Source: Musa acuminata AAA Group (taxonomy: Eukaryota; Streptophyta; Magnoliopsida; Zingiberales; Musaceae). From it: a stretch of DNA of 64,000 nucleotides. The stretch is taken from NCBI RefSeq assembly GCF_036884655.1, contig NC_088349.1:44048501-44112500 (forward strand). Reading direction: 5' to 3'. The notes beneath the pieces were generated by a model. It was not told the origin of the DNA, made no database searches, and was given only the letters and a program-made list of their open reading frames with translations. Positions 1 to 12,290 of the stretch are shown piece after piece (positions within the stretch are counted from its first letter, which is position 1; each line of letters begins with the position of its first letter). The position numbers and the translations under genes were made by a program.

Positions 1-1329
1 CGCTGATATCAGCTATGGGTACTACAAACTCATGCCCTGTCATCCGTGTTGTGATCCATTTCAATGCATGCAAGTCACGGTACAACCGAGTTCGACGCAG
101 GTCGTGCTTGCCATCACTGCTGTGTCCCCACAAACACACTGCTTCGCTACGAACCTTGCATGCCTGCCTCATCACCACACTCGGGTTTCAGTTGTCCACC
201 GATGACAAAGCTTCTAATGTGGACAAATGAATGGTTTATGATGGAAAATGACGAAGAATGGGATCATTCGTCCACCTAATCGGCTTCCGAGATGGCGAGA
301 TCCAAAATCCAGGCAGCCTTGTTCCGGTATGTGGATAGTTCTAAGCGGGTCCCACGTCGACTTTGTGGGCGTTGCCCTTAATTTAATCCTGACTTGGGTC
401 CCACTCCTCCGAAGACAGCCTAGCCTGGGGGGTGACTGAGGAGGCGAGGATCGTGGTGCCCGAAATAAACGGGAAAAAAAGAGGTCTTTCGGCCTTTTTG
501 CGGTGCTTGGATGCCGTTGGATGACGATCGGGCGGTGGTCGAACGGGACTTGGGAGATGGGTCCCACGACAGGGCAATGATGAGGCCCAGCCAAAAGAGG
601 CGGGCCCCGCCGAGTACGTGCCGGGTCTCTCCCTCCCCCATCTTTCACGCCCCCGACGTGCTCGCCGTGATTGTTGTCCCCCTATTCCCCGTCACCTAAT
701 AATTCTACCCGAGCTCGTTTATGGTCACCGCCCCCGTAGGAATAAGGCAAGGGAGACCCGTGCCGTATTACATAGAATGATCTTTATCAGTGCAGTCGAT
801 GCGGAGAAATATAACAGCATGATCATCTATAAGAACGCGATTGGCCGAGACGGTGAGTTCACCGAGAGACACCACACTCGCGAATAAAAGCGACACGGCG
901 TAACCCGACACATTTATTTGATGAGCCTGAGGAAGAGAAGCAGCAGCTGCATCGGTTTGCAGCCGAGGGAGGACAAGGAATAGCTCGATCCAACAAGCCT
1001 TTTTCTGTTTTTTGGGGCTTGGATTGCCCCTCTCGATCTCGCCCAAGTGTCGCCTGTGTTCGCCGGGAGTTGTGCTTTGGATTGTTCCTCCCTTTTGCCT
1101 CTTTCACTCCTCCCTTGTCCTCTCCTTGCTCTGGTCTCCCCTGCGCATCATTGCGTGTCCCAGCATCGGCCAAAGTGAGCCACGAAGATCTTGCTCCCCG
1201 GTTTCCTCTTCTTTTCTTCGCCTCTTATGAGAGCTCGTAAAAGGAGAGGAGAAGAGAAGAGATGGGACTGTGACCTTGTGCTTGTGCTTGCAGGACAAGG
1301 TAAGGCTGCTGCTGCCATTTCTCTCATCG
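1..1329 (+). other. Upstream region and probable promoter/5' UTR of the ABIL gene
   Basis: No convincing coding region is visible; the short open frames overlap on both strands and match no family I recognise. The last 250 bases are pyrimidine-rich (about 1080-1150), then purine-rich (GA runs near 1237-1262), as is common in plant 5' leaders. A short stretch ending in a TTGCAG at about 1293 could be a leader intron acceptor, but I cannot place a matching donor with confidence. No TATA box is clear enough to call. Confidence 0.4.
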
Positions 1330-3079
1330 ATGGAGACCGTATCTCCGTCTGCTCCTCTGCTGCAGAACCAGCCGGACGCTTCCAACTTCGATGAGCTCTC
1401 TATGGATCAAAGCCTGCTCTTCTCGGATAGCCTAAAGGTGCTCTGCTCTCTTCTCTTTTAGACTCTCATATCGAATTGGGTTCTCATGTTGATCCTTGCG
1501 CTCCAGGAGTTGAAGAATCTGAGGTCCCAATTGTACTCTGCGGCAGAGTACTTTGAATTATCGTATGCCACTGACGACCACAAACAGTTGTATGTGCATG
1601 CTTAATCGACTTTGTTATGCTTCACCGTGAAAGAACCGGAACCTAAATGAAAGCCCACGATGCTTCATTCTGCGTGCAGCGTCGTCAACACCTTGAGAGA
1701 GTACGCCATCAAGGCTGTGGTCAACACGGTGGACCATCTCGGATCGGTGTCGTTCAAGGTGACCGGTCTCCTCGAAGCCAAGGTCGACGAGGTCTCCGGA
1801 GCGGAGTCTCGAGTCTCCTGTATCGAACAGGTACGAATTCATAGCCCGAGTCAGCAATTTAGTCTTCGAGATATCATCGTGTTCTGCAACCTCAGAGGAT
1901 TCGAGCCTGCCGAGAACTCGTGGACCGCGAAGGGCTGTCGCAACAGTCGCTGGTGATCAAAGCTCCACGGTACCATAAACGCTACATCGTACCGGGCAAG
2001 TTAATCTCTCTTGGTGTGTTCGTCGATACAGATGCGATCGTCTCTGATGCTTCTTCTTCGGTTGGTTGCTCAGTAGGTAAATCGATGCCGGAATCAGGAC
2101 GACATGCAACGCCAAAGTACGAGAAGAACCTGAATGCATCCAAGGATAACACCGAGACACACAAATTTCAACCTGGTAATAATGCTTTGTTCGATCCACC
2201 CCTCTCGATTGCCTGCGATCAGTACTGATCGATATAGCTTTTCCAACAGTTCATCATCCCACGGTGGCGGACAAGGCACCTTCATTCAGGTACAAACGTC
2301 ATGTTCTAGCTAATCAGCAGAACCGATTTCAAATAGTCATGTCTCGAGTGTTTGATGATACAAGGAAAGCACGAACCATGTCGCCTGCTCCTTCCTCGAG
2401 AGCACGCTCCGTGTCTCCTCGAAGAATTCCTTCCTCGTCGCCTTCACAATTACCTGGAAAGCTTTTCGGTGCAGGTGCGGCGTCGGCAGTTCTAATACTG
2501 CAGAAAAGACTTCGATTGTGATCGTTCAAGTTGATGCAACTCTGTTTTGCCATATAATCTTGCAGAAAAAAGAGCAACATCACCGATTCGAATGCCGAAT
2601 CCACTTGCCCGATCCGGATCACTTGCGGTGCGGCCGACTGCGCTCAGGTCAACATCGAGTATCGGGCGGCAGGTAACGAGCATTCACCATCGACACTAAG
2701 TGCGCAGATGCTTGCTTTAAAGGAATTGCCAGGGGAGTCTTTAAGGGCACTGACAAAGTGACATCTTTCTATTACAGCAATATAAATAGATCATGTGAAT
2801 TGTGACTATATCATCAATAGTCATGTTCCCCGAGCATATAGATAGATTGCTGCAGTTCATCATCCCTTCTTTGCAACATCAAACCGAAATGTACTTTCTT
2901 TTGTGCAGTATTCTTCGGCGACTCAGAAATCGGCGTCGATGCGCTTGCATGCCGAGAGAAACGACGACAAGGATGGGGAGCAGAACCCGAGCAAAGGCAA
3001 GAAGTTCCTCAAGTCCCTGCTCAGTAGGCGCAAATCGAAGAAAGATGAGATGGTTTATAGTTATTTGGATGAGTACTGA
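1330..3079 (+). CDS. ABIL: ABI-like protein (Abl interactor-like, SCAR/WAVE complex subunit), seven exons
   Basis: The spliced CDS is join(1330..1437,1507..1589,1680..1830,1896..2175,2250..2474,2566..2672,2909..3079). This is 1125 nt, encoding 374 residues, and every intron is GT-AG. ABI-like proteins are subunits of the plant SCAR/WAVE complex, which activates ARP2/3 and so controls actin branching at the cell cortex. The N-terminal half has the family's conserved helical region: [17 protein letters not shown], then [19 protein letters not shown], then a [12 protein letters not shown] segment followed by YHKRYIVPG. The middle is Ser/Arg/Pro-rich and looks disordered ([20 protein letters not shown]). 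The C-terminus is basic and ends in [11 protein letters not shown], like the ABIL2/ABIL3 type. The start is the first ATG in frame with the conserved region, and phases join exactly across all seven exons. At 374 residues it is longer than the roughly 300-residue Arabidopsis paralogues; the extra length lies in exons 4 and 5, whose ends are the least certain. Confidence 0.85.
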
Positions 3080-4762
3080 GAGATGCTCGAGACCTCAGAG
3101 AAGCTCAGTTGGCATACCTCTACCTGAAATGTTGTTCGATGCTTTTGTTTTCAGTTTCTGTTCATTAACCACACAAAGAGCCGCATGGAGTATCGCAATA
3201 TATAGATAGATAGGCAGGCAAAGGAGCAGCAAACGATGGTTCCTTTGCCTTGGCTTGTTACTGTTTCTTGTACTTCCCACTTATTATCTTTGGATAAGTA
3301 GAGAGTTGGGTTTTGTAGAGAGAGAGAGGAGTTTGTCATCCTATTGTTGTGTATCAGTTTTCATAGTTTGAAGATCAACTTGATGCAAATTGAGAGCTGA
3401 TTTCTTCAGGTAATTATTTGTATCACAAGTTTTTGCAGCATATTAACAAATTTACCTGAATATTCGATAAAAGAAAAGGTTTCATACATATTACATTTTA
3501 ATCATCCAACACTTAGATTTATAAAATATCACACATCCAACTCTCATCTTATATAAAATACTTTTCACAAGTTCCTACAACAACAATAGATAGATAGCTT
3601 TTGGAATCTTATCAAGGAACTCCTAGTGTGACTGCAGATCTTACTCTAGTTGGGAATTGGAACCAGAAAATATTAACAAACTGTAAAATGAAAGTAAACT
3701 GCATTTTCTGGATGATTTCTTTCAAGGTCTCCAACTTCCTGTACAGTTTTTTCTTGCAGGAATTATTAGATCTACAGATCCATTGAACCTTGAGCTGGGA
3801 GAAATGCACAATAAGATCATAGAAACTAAACCACAAAACATTCACACAGAATTGAACTCTAATATTGGTTATTCTAATGTTCAATATGACCTTCTCCATA
3901 GATCATCAAGCAAAAGAAGCTTTAAAGTCATGCTGCTTACAGCAAAAAGCACCATACATACAACTAACGGCAACTAAGGGATTGCGAAAAAGTTAAAACC
4001 ACCGATACCAATCACTTAACAAGCAATTTTTGTATGGTTATAAAGAATACTGAAAAGAGCATACACTTGAAGGTGTGACCACTGTGACCATTATCCAAAA
4101 AAATTCAGTGGCATTGCAAATGAATGCTACAACATCTGTGTATCTGATAAACTTACTGACAGAATATAAAACAATTCCATGTTGCAGTGCATAAATGAAG
4201 GCCACATACTGTAACCTCTACAATGGCTTCAAAGGAGGATGATGAAATGCTGTGAAACTCCACAAAAATGCAAGATCTATGCCAAAATCCCCAAAAGAAA
4301 AAAAAATCAAAACCCAAAAAACAAAAAGGGAAAGGTGCCGGGCAGACTTGGTGGCAATAAATAACATGAAACATGATTCTCAGACTACAACCACTTTTGC
4401 TTCCAGGCATCATACACTCCAGACATCATAATTTTGCTTGCCTGCTGCAGAAGAATGGCATTGGCATAATGTGATGCACATCATGAATGTACTACCAAGG
4501 ACAAAGATGCAGCGCCCTTTAGATTTTCTGCAAGCAAGAATTTGAACTGGCAGATGGGTCATCTCTACCCAAGTCCCCACTGAAATGAGCAGAACCCAAT
4601 CCATGGTGCTCATTCATAAACTAACCGACAGCCCATGCGACACTTGCCCAGAAAGAAATGCTTTGTGCAAACTGGTAATGACAAAACACGTTTATGCAAC
4701 CCAGACCAGACTTGACATGACTGCTATGCATATAAAGACTTGTGAAGCACCAAAATTTACCA
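3080..4762. other. Intergenic space between two convergent genes
   Basis: This 1.7-kb stretch holds the 3' UTRs of the ABIL gene (left, rightward) and the importin gene (right, leftward). It is AT-rich and its small open frames show no family resemblance. A short GA-repeat run lies near 3319-3330. I see no mobile element ends and no RNA gene. Confidence 0.5.
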
Positions 4763-7467
4763 TTAACCAGAGATTGCCCGACTAATGGCCAACTTAGCCC
4801 AATCAGCAGATTCTTTTATCAATTGATCATCTGATGATAAGCATTCTTCCAAAAATTCTTTGCTTGCAACAGACTGATTTATTAAGGTACCAGCATGGCT
4901 ACCCAGCGTATCAGCTAAATCACCCAGGACGCCCACTGCAGTCTTCATCACTGCATCATCCCTATGAAAAACAAAGAAGAAAGTAACAAGTCAGCCGGCA
5001 AGAAAAGCACCAACCATTCAAACTCTAACCTGAATTAGGAATAGATAACTACATACATGTCCTTTTCATTGTACAATGTATCAAGGAATTGAAGGATGTG
5101 AGGTGCATAACGCATCAGGAGCTGGGTCTTTGAACTATTTTTAAATCCTTGCAATATCCCAGAGTATGCCTCCAAAATACCATTTCTAAGTTGATTGGTG
5201 TATTCCAGCATTTCATCATCAGTTGCAACAGCATGTGCAGATAGTTCTGCTGCACTCTGGAGCATAGGCATGGCATAGATCAAGTATTTCTCAAAATTTT
5301 CCCCTGTTGCCAAAGCAATATCACCAAGGCATGAAAATATTGGTGGCTTAACAGATCTATGCAACTGATTACTAGATAGATCCTTCAGGAGTTGTGTCAT
5401 GATTCCATCACAGTAAGGCAGTATCTTGTCCTCCAATGCCCTGCATAAATCTCCAACCACACCAACAGTGATAGCACAGACTTGATACTCCTGAAAGTTC
5501 TGAAGACCCATTTCTAAATATGGATAGAAACCTTGCATGTATTTTATGAAATTTCCCCCGACAGCATATGCTAGAGCACCAACTGCAAGCATAGCCTCTT
5601 CATGCACTGTAGCATTTCGGCTAGCAAAAACCCTGAGAAAGGGTTCCATTATCTGGTCAGCATACTGCATAAATGCATACTTCGTTGCCTCGGATGCTCC
5701 CAACTTCTGGATGATAACCTGCAAGCATCCACAGAGGAGGCCCTGCAGTTCATTCTGCTTCTCTCTCTCATCTGATGACAGCTTCTGTGCCTCAAGAGTC
5801 TGATGAAGCTCCATCATGATGACTGGAAGCAACTGTGTTACTATTGGTGCTGTCTCATCAGTTGAAGTTCTAACAACTTCATTCAATGTCTCATAAGCTG
5901 CTGTCCTCAAGCGGGATTCTCTAGCATCTTCCCTGTGTGTAACATTGAGGAGAGCTTGGATAATCTCTTGGAACAAAGGGGACATCGGCGATCCCGAACT
6001 AACATCTTCATAACCTTGAGCAAGAAAGTAGAGAGCACCACATGCTTTTTCAGCAACATTAGGAACATCTTTCATGCTCTGAAGGAGGACTGTCAGGATC
6101 AGCTGGCAGTTCTCATGTGTTATGATAGGTGTTTCTACAGTTGACCCATGAAGAAACTCAAATATTCTCCCTAGTGTCCATGCCGTAGTGTCCTTGACAT
6201 GGTTATTTGGATCTTTCATCAAGGCACTGAGCATAAAGTTTAGGGCAACATTGACTAGAGGAATGAGTTTTTCAGGCGATGGACCCTCCAAAATTGAACC
6301 AAATGCATATGTCGCTGCCTCTCTCTGCCTCCAATCTGGTTTGTTTATGTTCTCTTCAATGAAAGGCATTACAAGAGGCACTATGTCATCTCCAACCGTG
6401 CGTGCAACCAAACCCAAGCATGTTCCTCCAGCCATTGCAAGGTTCCAAGCCCCTTCATCCTGATCTTGATCCTCTTCCTGCTTGAGAAGAGTCTCCAATA
6501 GCATAGGAATTAAAGCAGGAAGTGCTTGCTTGATGAAATAATAGCAAGGGATGTCAGAATCAGCAGTAAAGTCACCACCATATTCATCCAAAATGTCGAT
6601 TTCCTCATCACAAATTGAACTCCAGAACTCTATAGCTTGAAGAGCAACAGGCTCCTCATCTTCTCTCACAGCTTTTGCTGTAATACTAAATATGTCCTGC
6701 ATGTACGATGCAAGCTTGTCATAGTAGGTAGACGAGATGGCTACCAAACACTCAAATGCAGCCTGCCGTATCTTCAACTCCGGGCACAAGGTAGCTTCAC
6801 AAACCACTCGCATTATATAATCTCTCTCCATGTCATTGGAGAAATTTGCCTGTGCAAATCCCAAAGCATTATACAATGCTCGAGTAGCAGCTAGCCTGAC
6901 ATCTGTACTCCCCTCAGAAGCATTCATACCCTGAACAACAGCAGTGAGTATCTTGTTGACCTGGTCTTGATCAACAACTTGTGGAGAAACTTCCTCACAT
7001 ATGTAGCCAAGAGTTTCAAGTGTGGCCTGCTTCACATGAGGCTGAAGCTGGTGTATGTTCGATAATAGAGAGCCTATCAGTTCAGGCCACTGTTTCTGTG
7101 GTAGTTCAATTCCAGCAATCTTAGCAATGACTTGGGATGCAGTAGATCTAGCATCAGGAACAGGAGAAGAAAGGGTCTGAAGCAAGCAAGCTTTGACCTG
7201 GGCTTTGACAGCCACATCTAAAGACAACCATCTTTGAACAAGCTCATTTTTCCTATGCTGCTCCTTCGCATCAAGAGCATTTTTGAGGATCAAACCGGCT
7301 AACTTACGGCTGTCAACAGGCTTATCATTGTTTGCTAGCTCACTAGAAAGAGATAGCAAAAATGTAGGGAAGTTTTGCTCCTGAAACTGTTTCAGACTTT
7401 CTTCTGCATGTTTTCGGACTGTACCATCCACCGATTGTGCATTCAACAGAATCTGGGTGACTTCCAT
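4763..7467 (-). CDS. KPNB1: Importin subunit beta-1 (karyopherin beta 1), two coding exons
   Basis: The CDS is complement(join(4763..4961,5057..7467)), 2610 nt for 869 residues; from memory the Arabidopsis KPNB1 is about 870. Importin beta-1 carries importin-alpha/cargo complexes through the nuclear pore and releases them on binding Ran-GTP. The protein is built almost wholly of HEAT repeats. The N-terminus (MEVTQILLNAQSVDG, then EESLKQFQEQNFPTF) is the importin-beta N-terminal domain that contacts Ran. An acidic loop (KQEEDQDQDEGAWNLA, about residues 330-350) matches the Ran-sensing loop of HEAT 8. The splice is GT-AG, with donor gtatgtag after a KDM codon split and acceptor ttttcatag, and joins exon 2 in frame as DDAVMKTAVGVLGDLADTLG. 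The start ATG lies 7 bases after a TTTTAG that looks like a 3' splice site, so a non-coding first exon is expected upstream. No frame breaks are visible and the gene appears functional. Confidence 0.95.
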
Positions 7468-8469
7468 TGCTACTCTAAAATTGAGCAGAAAAGAACTGAG
7501 CTTTTAGAAAGTGAACAGAGATCGTTTATCTACACCAACATTAGAGAACAGTACGTCAAATAAATTTTTAGACATTACTTTGTATCAAACAAACCACAAA
7601 AGAGGTTGTCCCTCATTGAAAAATCATATAAAATCCTTTGTAACAGAACATCATGATGACGGGCAAATCCAAAGATGATGATCTAGGCAAATAATCCTTT
7701 CACTAAGTCATTGCAGAAATTAAGACTTAAATTGCAGAATTACATTAATGTCAATATCTAGCCTATAATACACAGAGCTTTGTGGATCTTGTATTGCTCC
7801 ATAAAACCTAAGATTACTAGGATAGGGTTCACCAAAGACAAATGGATCACAACACATAAACCCATCAAACCTACCATGTCAACAGAAGATAAACCTCATT
7901 CGTAAAAAATAAGATGGTTGCTCAAGCAAAACCGTAAGCTACAATGCTATCAACAAAATCTACATGGCATGCTTGCCTAAATCTCTCTCAACATCGCAAA
8001 GTACCCTCATAGAAAAGAGAATGTCAAAAAGTCACAATTTTGAAGTAAGATGCAATTCATAGAGGCATCACACAAAGATATCCCTTCAACAATAATCATT
8101 CATTCTCTATAAAAGAAAATTGAAGTTTTGGAAGTTCGATTACATTCAGATAGGGACAGTTGAAAAAAAAAAGAGTTTTTTAACTTAGATTATATTCAAA
8201 TAAGCATCATTCATAGTCATCTCCATGATACTCATGTCCACAATGTTGGAAAAGGAAATTAGACTTTTAAGTTCCATTCCACTACAGATGAGCTTAAAGT
8301 AGGAACCTCCAAAATCATAAAAATAACATTGAATACTCATGAAACAAATTCAAATATTTTATATTAACACCTCCATCAGAAATAAAAACATATCAATTTA
8401 TCATGAAGCTCATGTATCAAATAAACAATAATAATTCTTATGCAGTAAATAAAATAACAAATTAGTCAC

Positions 8470-8486
8470 ATGCAACACAACTCGAT
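8470..8486. repeat. Target site duplication of the LINE, left copy
   Basis: The 17 bases beginning ATGCAACACAACTCG are identical to 9313-9329, immediately outside the two ends of the LINE remnant. Confidence 0.85.
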
Positions 8487-9312
8487 ACAACAATAATAAC
8501 AAAAAAGCTATAAGTCCCAACTATTTGGGGTCGACTATATGAATCTCTTACCGCTATTGAGATCTATAAAAAGCCAGATGTTTAGTCAAGTTGATAATAC
8601 TTAAATCTCTATTTATAATTTCTATTAAATCTTTTTAAGTCTTCCTCTCCCTCATGTACCACTAACATTAATCATTTCATCTTTTCTGACTACCGTATCT
8701 AGATGTCTCCTAAGTACATGCTCATACCATCTTAAGTGATTTCCTCTCATCTTATCCTCAATCGAAACGATACCTAATTATTCATGAATAAAAATATTTT
8801 TTTCTCTCTTTCCTAGTAACTCCATGTATCTATCTCAGCATTCTCATCTTGGCAACACAAACATTTTATCTATATTGTTTCTTAACTATCAAACACTTTG
8901 ATCCATAAATCATTGTTAGTCATCCAAGTATCCTATAAAATTTTTCTTTAAATCTCAAAAGAATCTGATGATCACACAAGACTCCTAATGCCCCTCGTCA
9001 TTTTAACCATCCTATTTTTACTCGATGAATAATATCTTCATCGATCTCTCCATCTTATTAAATAATTGATCCAAGATACCTAAAGCTTTTACTTAAAGGG
9101 ACTTCTTATCCATCCAACTTAACTATATTCTATTGTTCATTACTAGAATCACTAAAATTACATTTTATATATTCAATTTTAGTCCTACTTAATCTAAAAC
9201 ATTTAATTTTTAAGGCTTGCCTTCATAGCTCAAGTTTATAGTTAATTCTACTTAGGCTCTCATCAACTAAAACAATATCACTAGCAAATAACGTACACCG
9301 GAAATGTCTATT
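8487..9312 (-). mobile_element. 5'-truncated RTE-type LINE remnant
   Basis: Translating the minus strand gives a broken but recognisable non-LTR reverse transcriptase C-terminal half: FASDIVLVDESLSRINYKLEL (decayed FADD box) near 9300, then ALKIKCFRLSRTKIEYIKC, a KLDG-EVPLSKSFRYLGSII segment, an RMLRWIHGVTRKER segment and a final NHLRWYEHVLRRHLDTVVRK. This order is typical of plant RTE-clade LINEs. Several in-frame stops show it is dead. The 3' end (left) closes in a short (TTG/TTA)-type simple run, as RTE elements do. A 17-bp direct repeat flanks it exactly (8470-8486 and 9313-9329), consistent with target-primed insertion. Confidence 0.85.
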
Positions 9313-9329
9313 ATGCAACACAACTCGAT
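9313..9329. repeat. Target site duplication of the LINE, right copy
   Basis: Identical 17-bp partner of 8470-8486. It marks the point where the LINE was truncated on insertion. Confidence 0.85.
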
Positions 9330-11500
9330 GACATATATAATTGTCAAGTAACAAGACGTACATCGGACACCCCATGGTGCACTCTCCCAACAACGGATGG
9401 AGAGCCATAGGGATCAGTTCTATATTCTCCCAATAGTAGATGAAGGAAACCCATATTGCACTTCCAACAATGAATAGAGCAGTGTCCCTCACCCCACCCA
9501 AGTAGGGACATGTTCCACCCAACAACGGATGAAGGAACCATGTATTCGTCATATTTGAAGGCCCGCTACTCCGTGAAGGGAATCGTCCTACTAGCCCTAG
9601 CCTACTTGCCCTAGGTAGAGAAATAAAGTCCTCACCTATCATCATATGTCACGATCAATTCATTTATATTTATTCATTCATTTATGCATGCATTCAAAAA
9701 AACCATACAATAAAATGTCATGAGAGACCATGGTTGGTGTATGACACGCTAGACTCAGTTCATTTGTAGCTTCTTTCACATGATGCACTTCCAATGTAGA
9801 CCACTCAGCATAACCATAACCATATATACCACCTAATCATTTTCAAATCACAACTTCGAACAAATCTTTTAAATTCATAAAATCATAAAATCGTAAGATA
9901 TTAATCTCTCAATAACCCTAGCTCAACTTGAACCCTAACTGGAGTGGTCCAATTGACTTGAAATAAATAAGTTTTTAGCTAGAGTCCAATTGAACCGACA
10001 TCAAATTCACCTAAAACTAGTCTTGAATCATCCTAAACCAATCTAATTGGACTTAAGTGGACCCAATTTGGGCTAAAAACCAAAAGATAGGTTTAGAATC
10101 ACCTTGAACCGATCAAAATGTAGTTTAGTCAATTACAAGGTTCAGATCGAGCCACAAGGGGCCATGGACCAAGTGCAAACTTGGGCTAAAAGGCGTTGGC
10201 TCCACCCTAGTATAGTGCAAAGGTACATTCGGCTGAATATGAATTGGGTCACTTGAATCAATCATGTAATCGGCACATGCCTGTTCCATGGATGGTAGAC
10301 TGACCTGCAGCACCAATCCATGTGAGCTAGGCAATGCCTAGCCACACAGGCTAGGCGACGCTTGGTCGCTCGATGTATGTGGTGCTTGACCACTTAGTCT
10401 GGGTTGCACATGACTGCTTGGGGTAGGTCATGTCTAGCTACTCGGGTTAGGTCAGGCCTGGCCACGAGTGGGCTAGGTCGTGCCTAGCCTCTTTGACTGG
10501 ACCGCACCTGACTACACAGGCTGAGTCGCACCTGGCCACATGTGATAGGTCGCACTTGGTAGCTTGGGGTAGGCCGATATGCACCCAGACTAAACCCCTA
10601 TGTATGACCACGAGCCGGTTTGACTAGGTCCAATCTATGGTTTGACTCAAGTTAGACCCAATCCCAACCAAATCAAACCCTCAATTCCGATTTCATATAA
10701 TATTAAATTAATTAGCATAATATTAAATTAATTAACACATGTAATAGGTAGTCCTATTTAATTCAAACACGAATTATAAGAATTTAAATTAAATAAACAC
10801 AAGAATAAACCTATTAATCAGTAGATTTTAATATTCAACACGTTACCAAATAATTAATTTAAATTGATTTGGAATACAAAAGAAAGTATTCAATGAAATT
10901 TATTGATCAAATAAATTAGTACGTCAAACTAATTAATCAACTCAAATAATAATGGCAAAATTTCATAAAATCCATTAAATTTATTAATCCAATATGATTT
11001 CATGTTTAACTAAATTAATGGCATCATAATTCATGCATCATGCTAAGATAATTTCAAAATCAGAAATTAAATAAAATCTACAACTAAATACAACATGGAT
11101 TTGATCTAAACATATAAAAAATATAAAAATTAAAATAAAATTTTAATTTTTCACGAAAGACAAAGAACTACCGCTCCTCTGTTGGACTCCACTCTTTGTT
11201 CCTCTAGCTACTAGATTCGATGAGGAATGAGGGAAAGGAACACCTTTAAATAGAAGAAGGTGAGCCCTTCTCCAAATGCAAGAAATAATTTAATTTTTCT
11301 TATTTAATTTAAATTCTTTTATTTTTATATCCTTATTTCCTAAAATTAAAATATCTAATAGGAAATCAATTAATTAATCATTTTTGGATTATTTAATTAT
11401 TTAGATAATTGATTAAATTCCAAGGAAACTGATTTTAATTATTTCCTTAATCATATTACACAAACATAGAAATGGATAATCCAAATACAGTAAAACATTC
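9330..11500. other. Unassigned repeat-like sequence within the leader intron
   Basis: No coding family is recognisable. Between 9350 and 9550 a phrase containing CAACAACGGATG or a close variant recurs about every 60-80 bases. From 10325 to 10570 a GC-rich phrase of the form GGCTAGGTCGTGCCTAGCC recurs with many changes. From 10680 the DNA is very AT-rich. It may be a decayed LTR or an unclassified intronic repeat, and I cannot decide. Confidence 0.35.
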
Positions 11501-12119
11501 ATTACAGTAATGTTCTTTTTTTTTTTTAAGAAGAGAAAATTCTCCGGCGATTACATTATTGATATCCAAAATTAAGCACCAAGGCAGAGAAAGAATCACT
11601 TAGCATCACCTAACACCAATTACAGCAACAAGGTGAAGATATATTCAATGCAATTAATAACGAACACTATATCAGCAGATCTGAATAATCAACGAGAAAA
11701 AGGAACCTTTTACATGCTCGCGACAAAGGACCAGACAAAGATAAGATTCGATCACAAAGCATAACATGAAAATTTCCACTATATGCCAATAAATCATCCA
11801 GAATTCCTCTCAATCACAAATCCATTGATCAACAACCCAAAAACCGAGTTTAAGTGACAAAACCCGCGAACTCAAAAAAAAAAAAAAAAAAAAAAATCTG
11901 CAGTTCCAAATCCGCCAAACCGAATCCAACAATACAGCAGTCCTTAAACTGTTGGAAATTCGTTGAATTGTATAAATTCAAGAACCACCGCTTGGCTGAA
12001 CAAGAAAAACCCTGATCCGGAGCACTAATCGATCAAAAGCAAACATACTTTGCCCCTTGCAAAAGCGGCGGCGACAGTGAAATCAAGAGAGGAAAGGACG
12101 AACCTTTGAGTTAACTTAC

Positions 12120-12290
12120 GCGGGTAGGTCGAAAGGGTCGGCAGCGGAAGAGGTCCCCGAAGCCGATCGGAGGGCGACGGAGTTGGGCGGCCGCGGAGCA
12201 ACACGAGTCGGGAAACCCTAGGAAAGGGGCGAAGGTAAAGCGACGCGGAAGACGTGGACACGCGACGCCCAATTGCTTAACCGGAATTTG
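12120..12290 (-). other. Inferred first (non-coding) exon and core promoter of importin beta-1
   Basis: A GC- and CpG-rich block stands out from AT-rich surroundings and ends, on the minus strand, in a GTAAGT donor. It contains the phrase CTAGGGTTTCC, a telo-box, which is common near the 5' ends of plant housekeeping genes. An open frame through this block shows no known domain and is probably fortuitous. The exact transcription start cannot be read from sequence. Confidence 0.55.
12213..12221 (-). promoter_or_regulatory. Telo-box motif
   Basis: The plus strand reads AAACCCTAG, the plant telo-box, which is typical of promoters and leaders of genes active in dividing cells. It lies in the inferred importin first exon. 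A nine-base motif alone is weak evidence. Confidence 0.45.

Larger units (their letters stand above)
7475..12119 (-). other. Inferred 4.6-kb 5' UTR intron of the importin beta-1 gene
   Basis: On the minus strand a strong donor (GTAAGT, 12114-12119) follows a GC-rich, exon-like stretch, and an acceptor (TTTTAG, ending at 7475) sits just before the start codon. Between them the DNA is AT-rich, lacks long open frames, and holds a LINE remnant (8487-9312), a degenerate GC-rich repeat patch (about 10325-10570), a 20-bp unit repeated twice (10694-10735) and a long A run near 11875-11896. A leader intron is common in plant housekeeping genes, but 4.6 kb is long. The splice pairing is inferred from motifs only; a shorter intron with a nearer first exon is the alternative. 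Confidence 0.6.

Noticed and set aside
214..648. 144-codon open frame, minus strand, upstream of ABIL
   Set aside because: Overlaps other open frames on both strands, has no recognisable domain, and shows only a basic, Pro-rich composition.
9223..9645. 140-codon open frame, minus strand, in the importin intron
   Set aside because: Only its C-terminal part matches the LINE; the rest crosses the target duplication into unrelated repeat DNA, so it is a chance fusion.
12025..12261. 78-codon open frame over the inferred importin first exon
   Set aside because: It crosses the GTAAGT donor and has no family resemblance. The block is better explained as a GC-rich 5' UTR.
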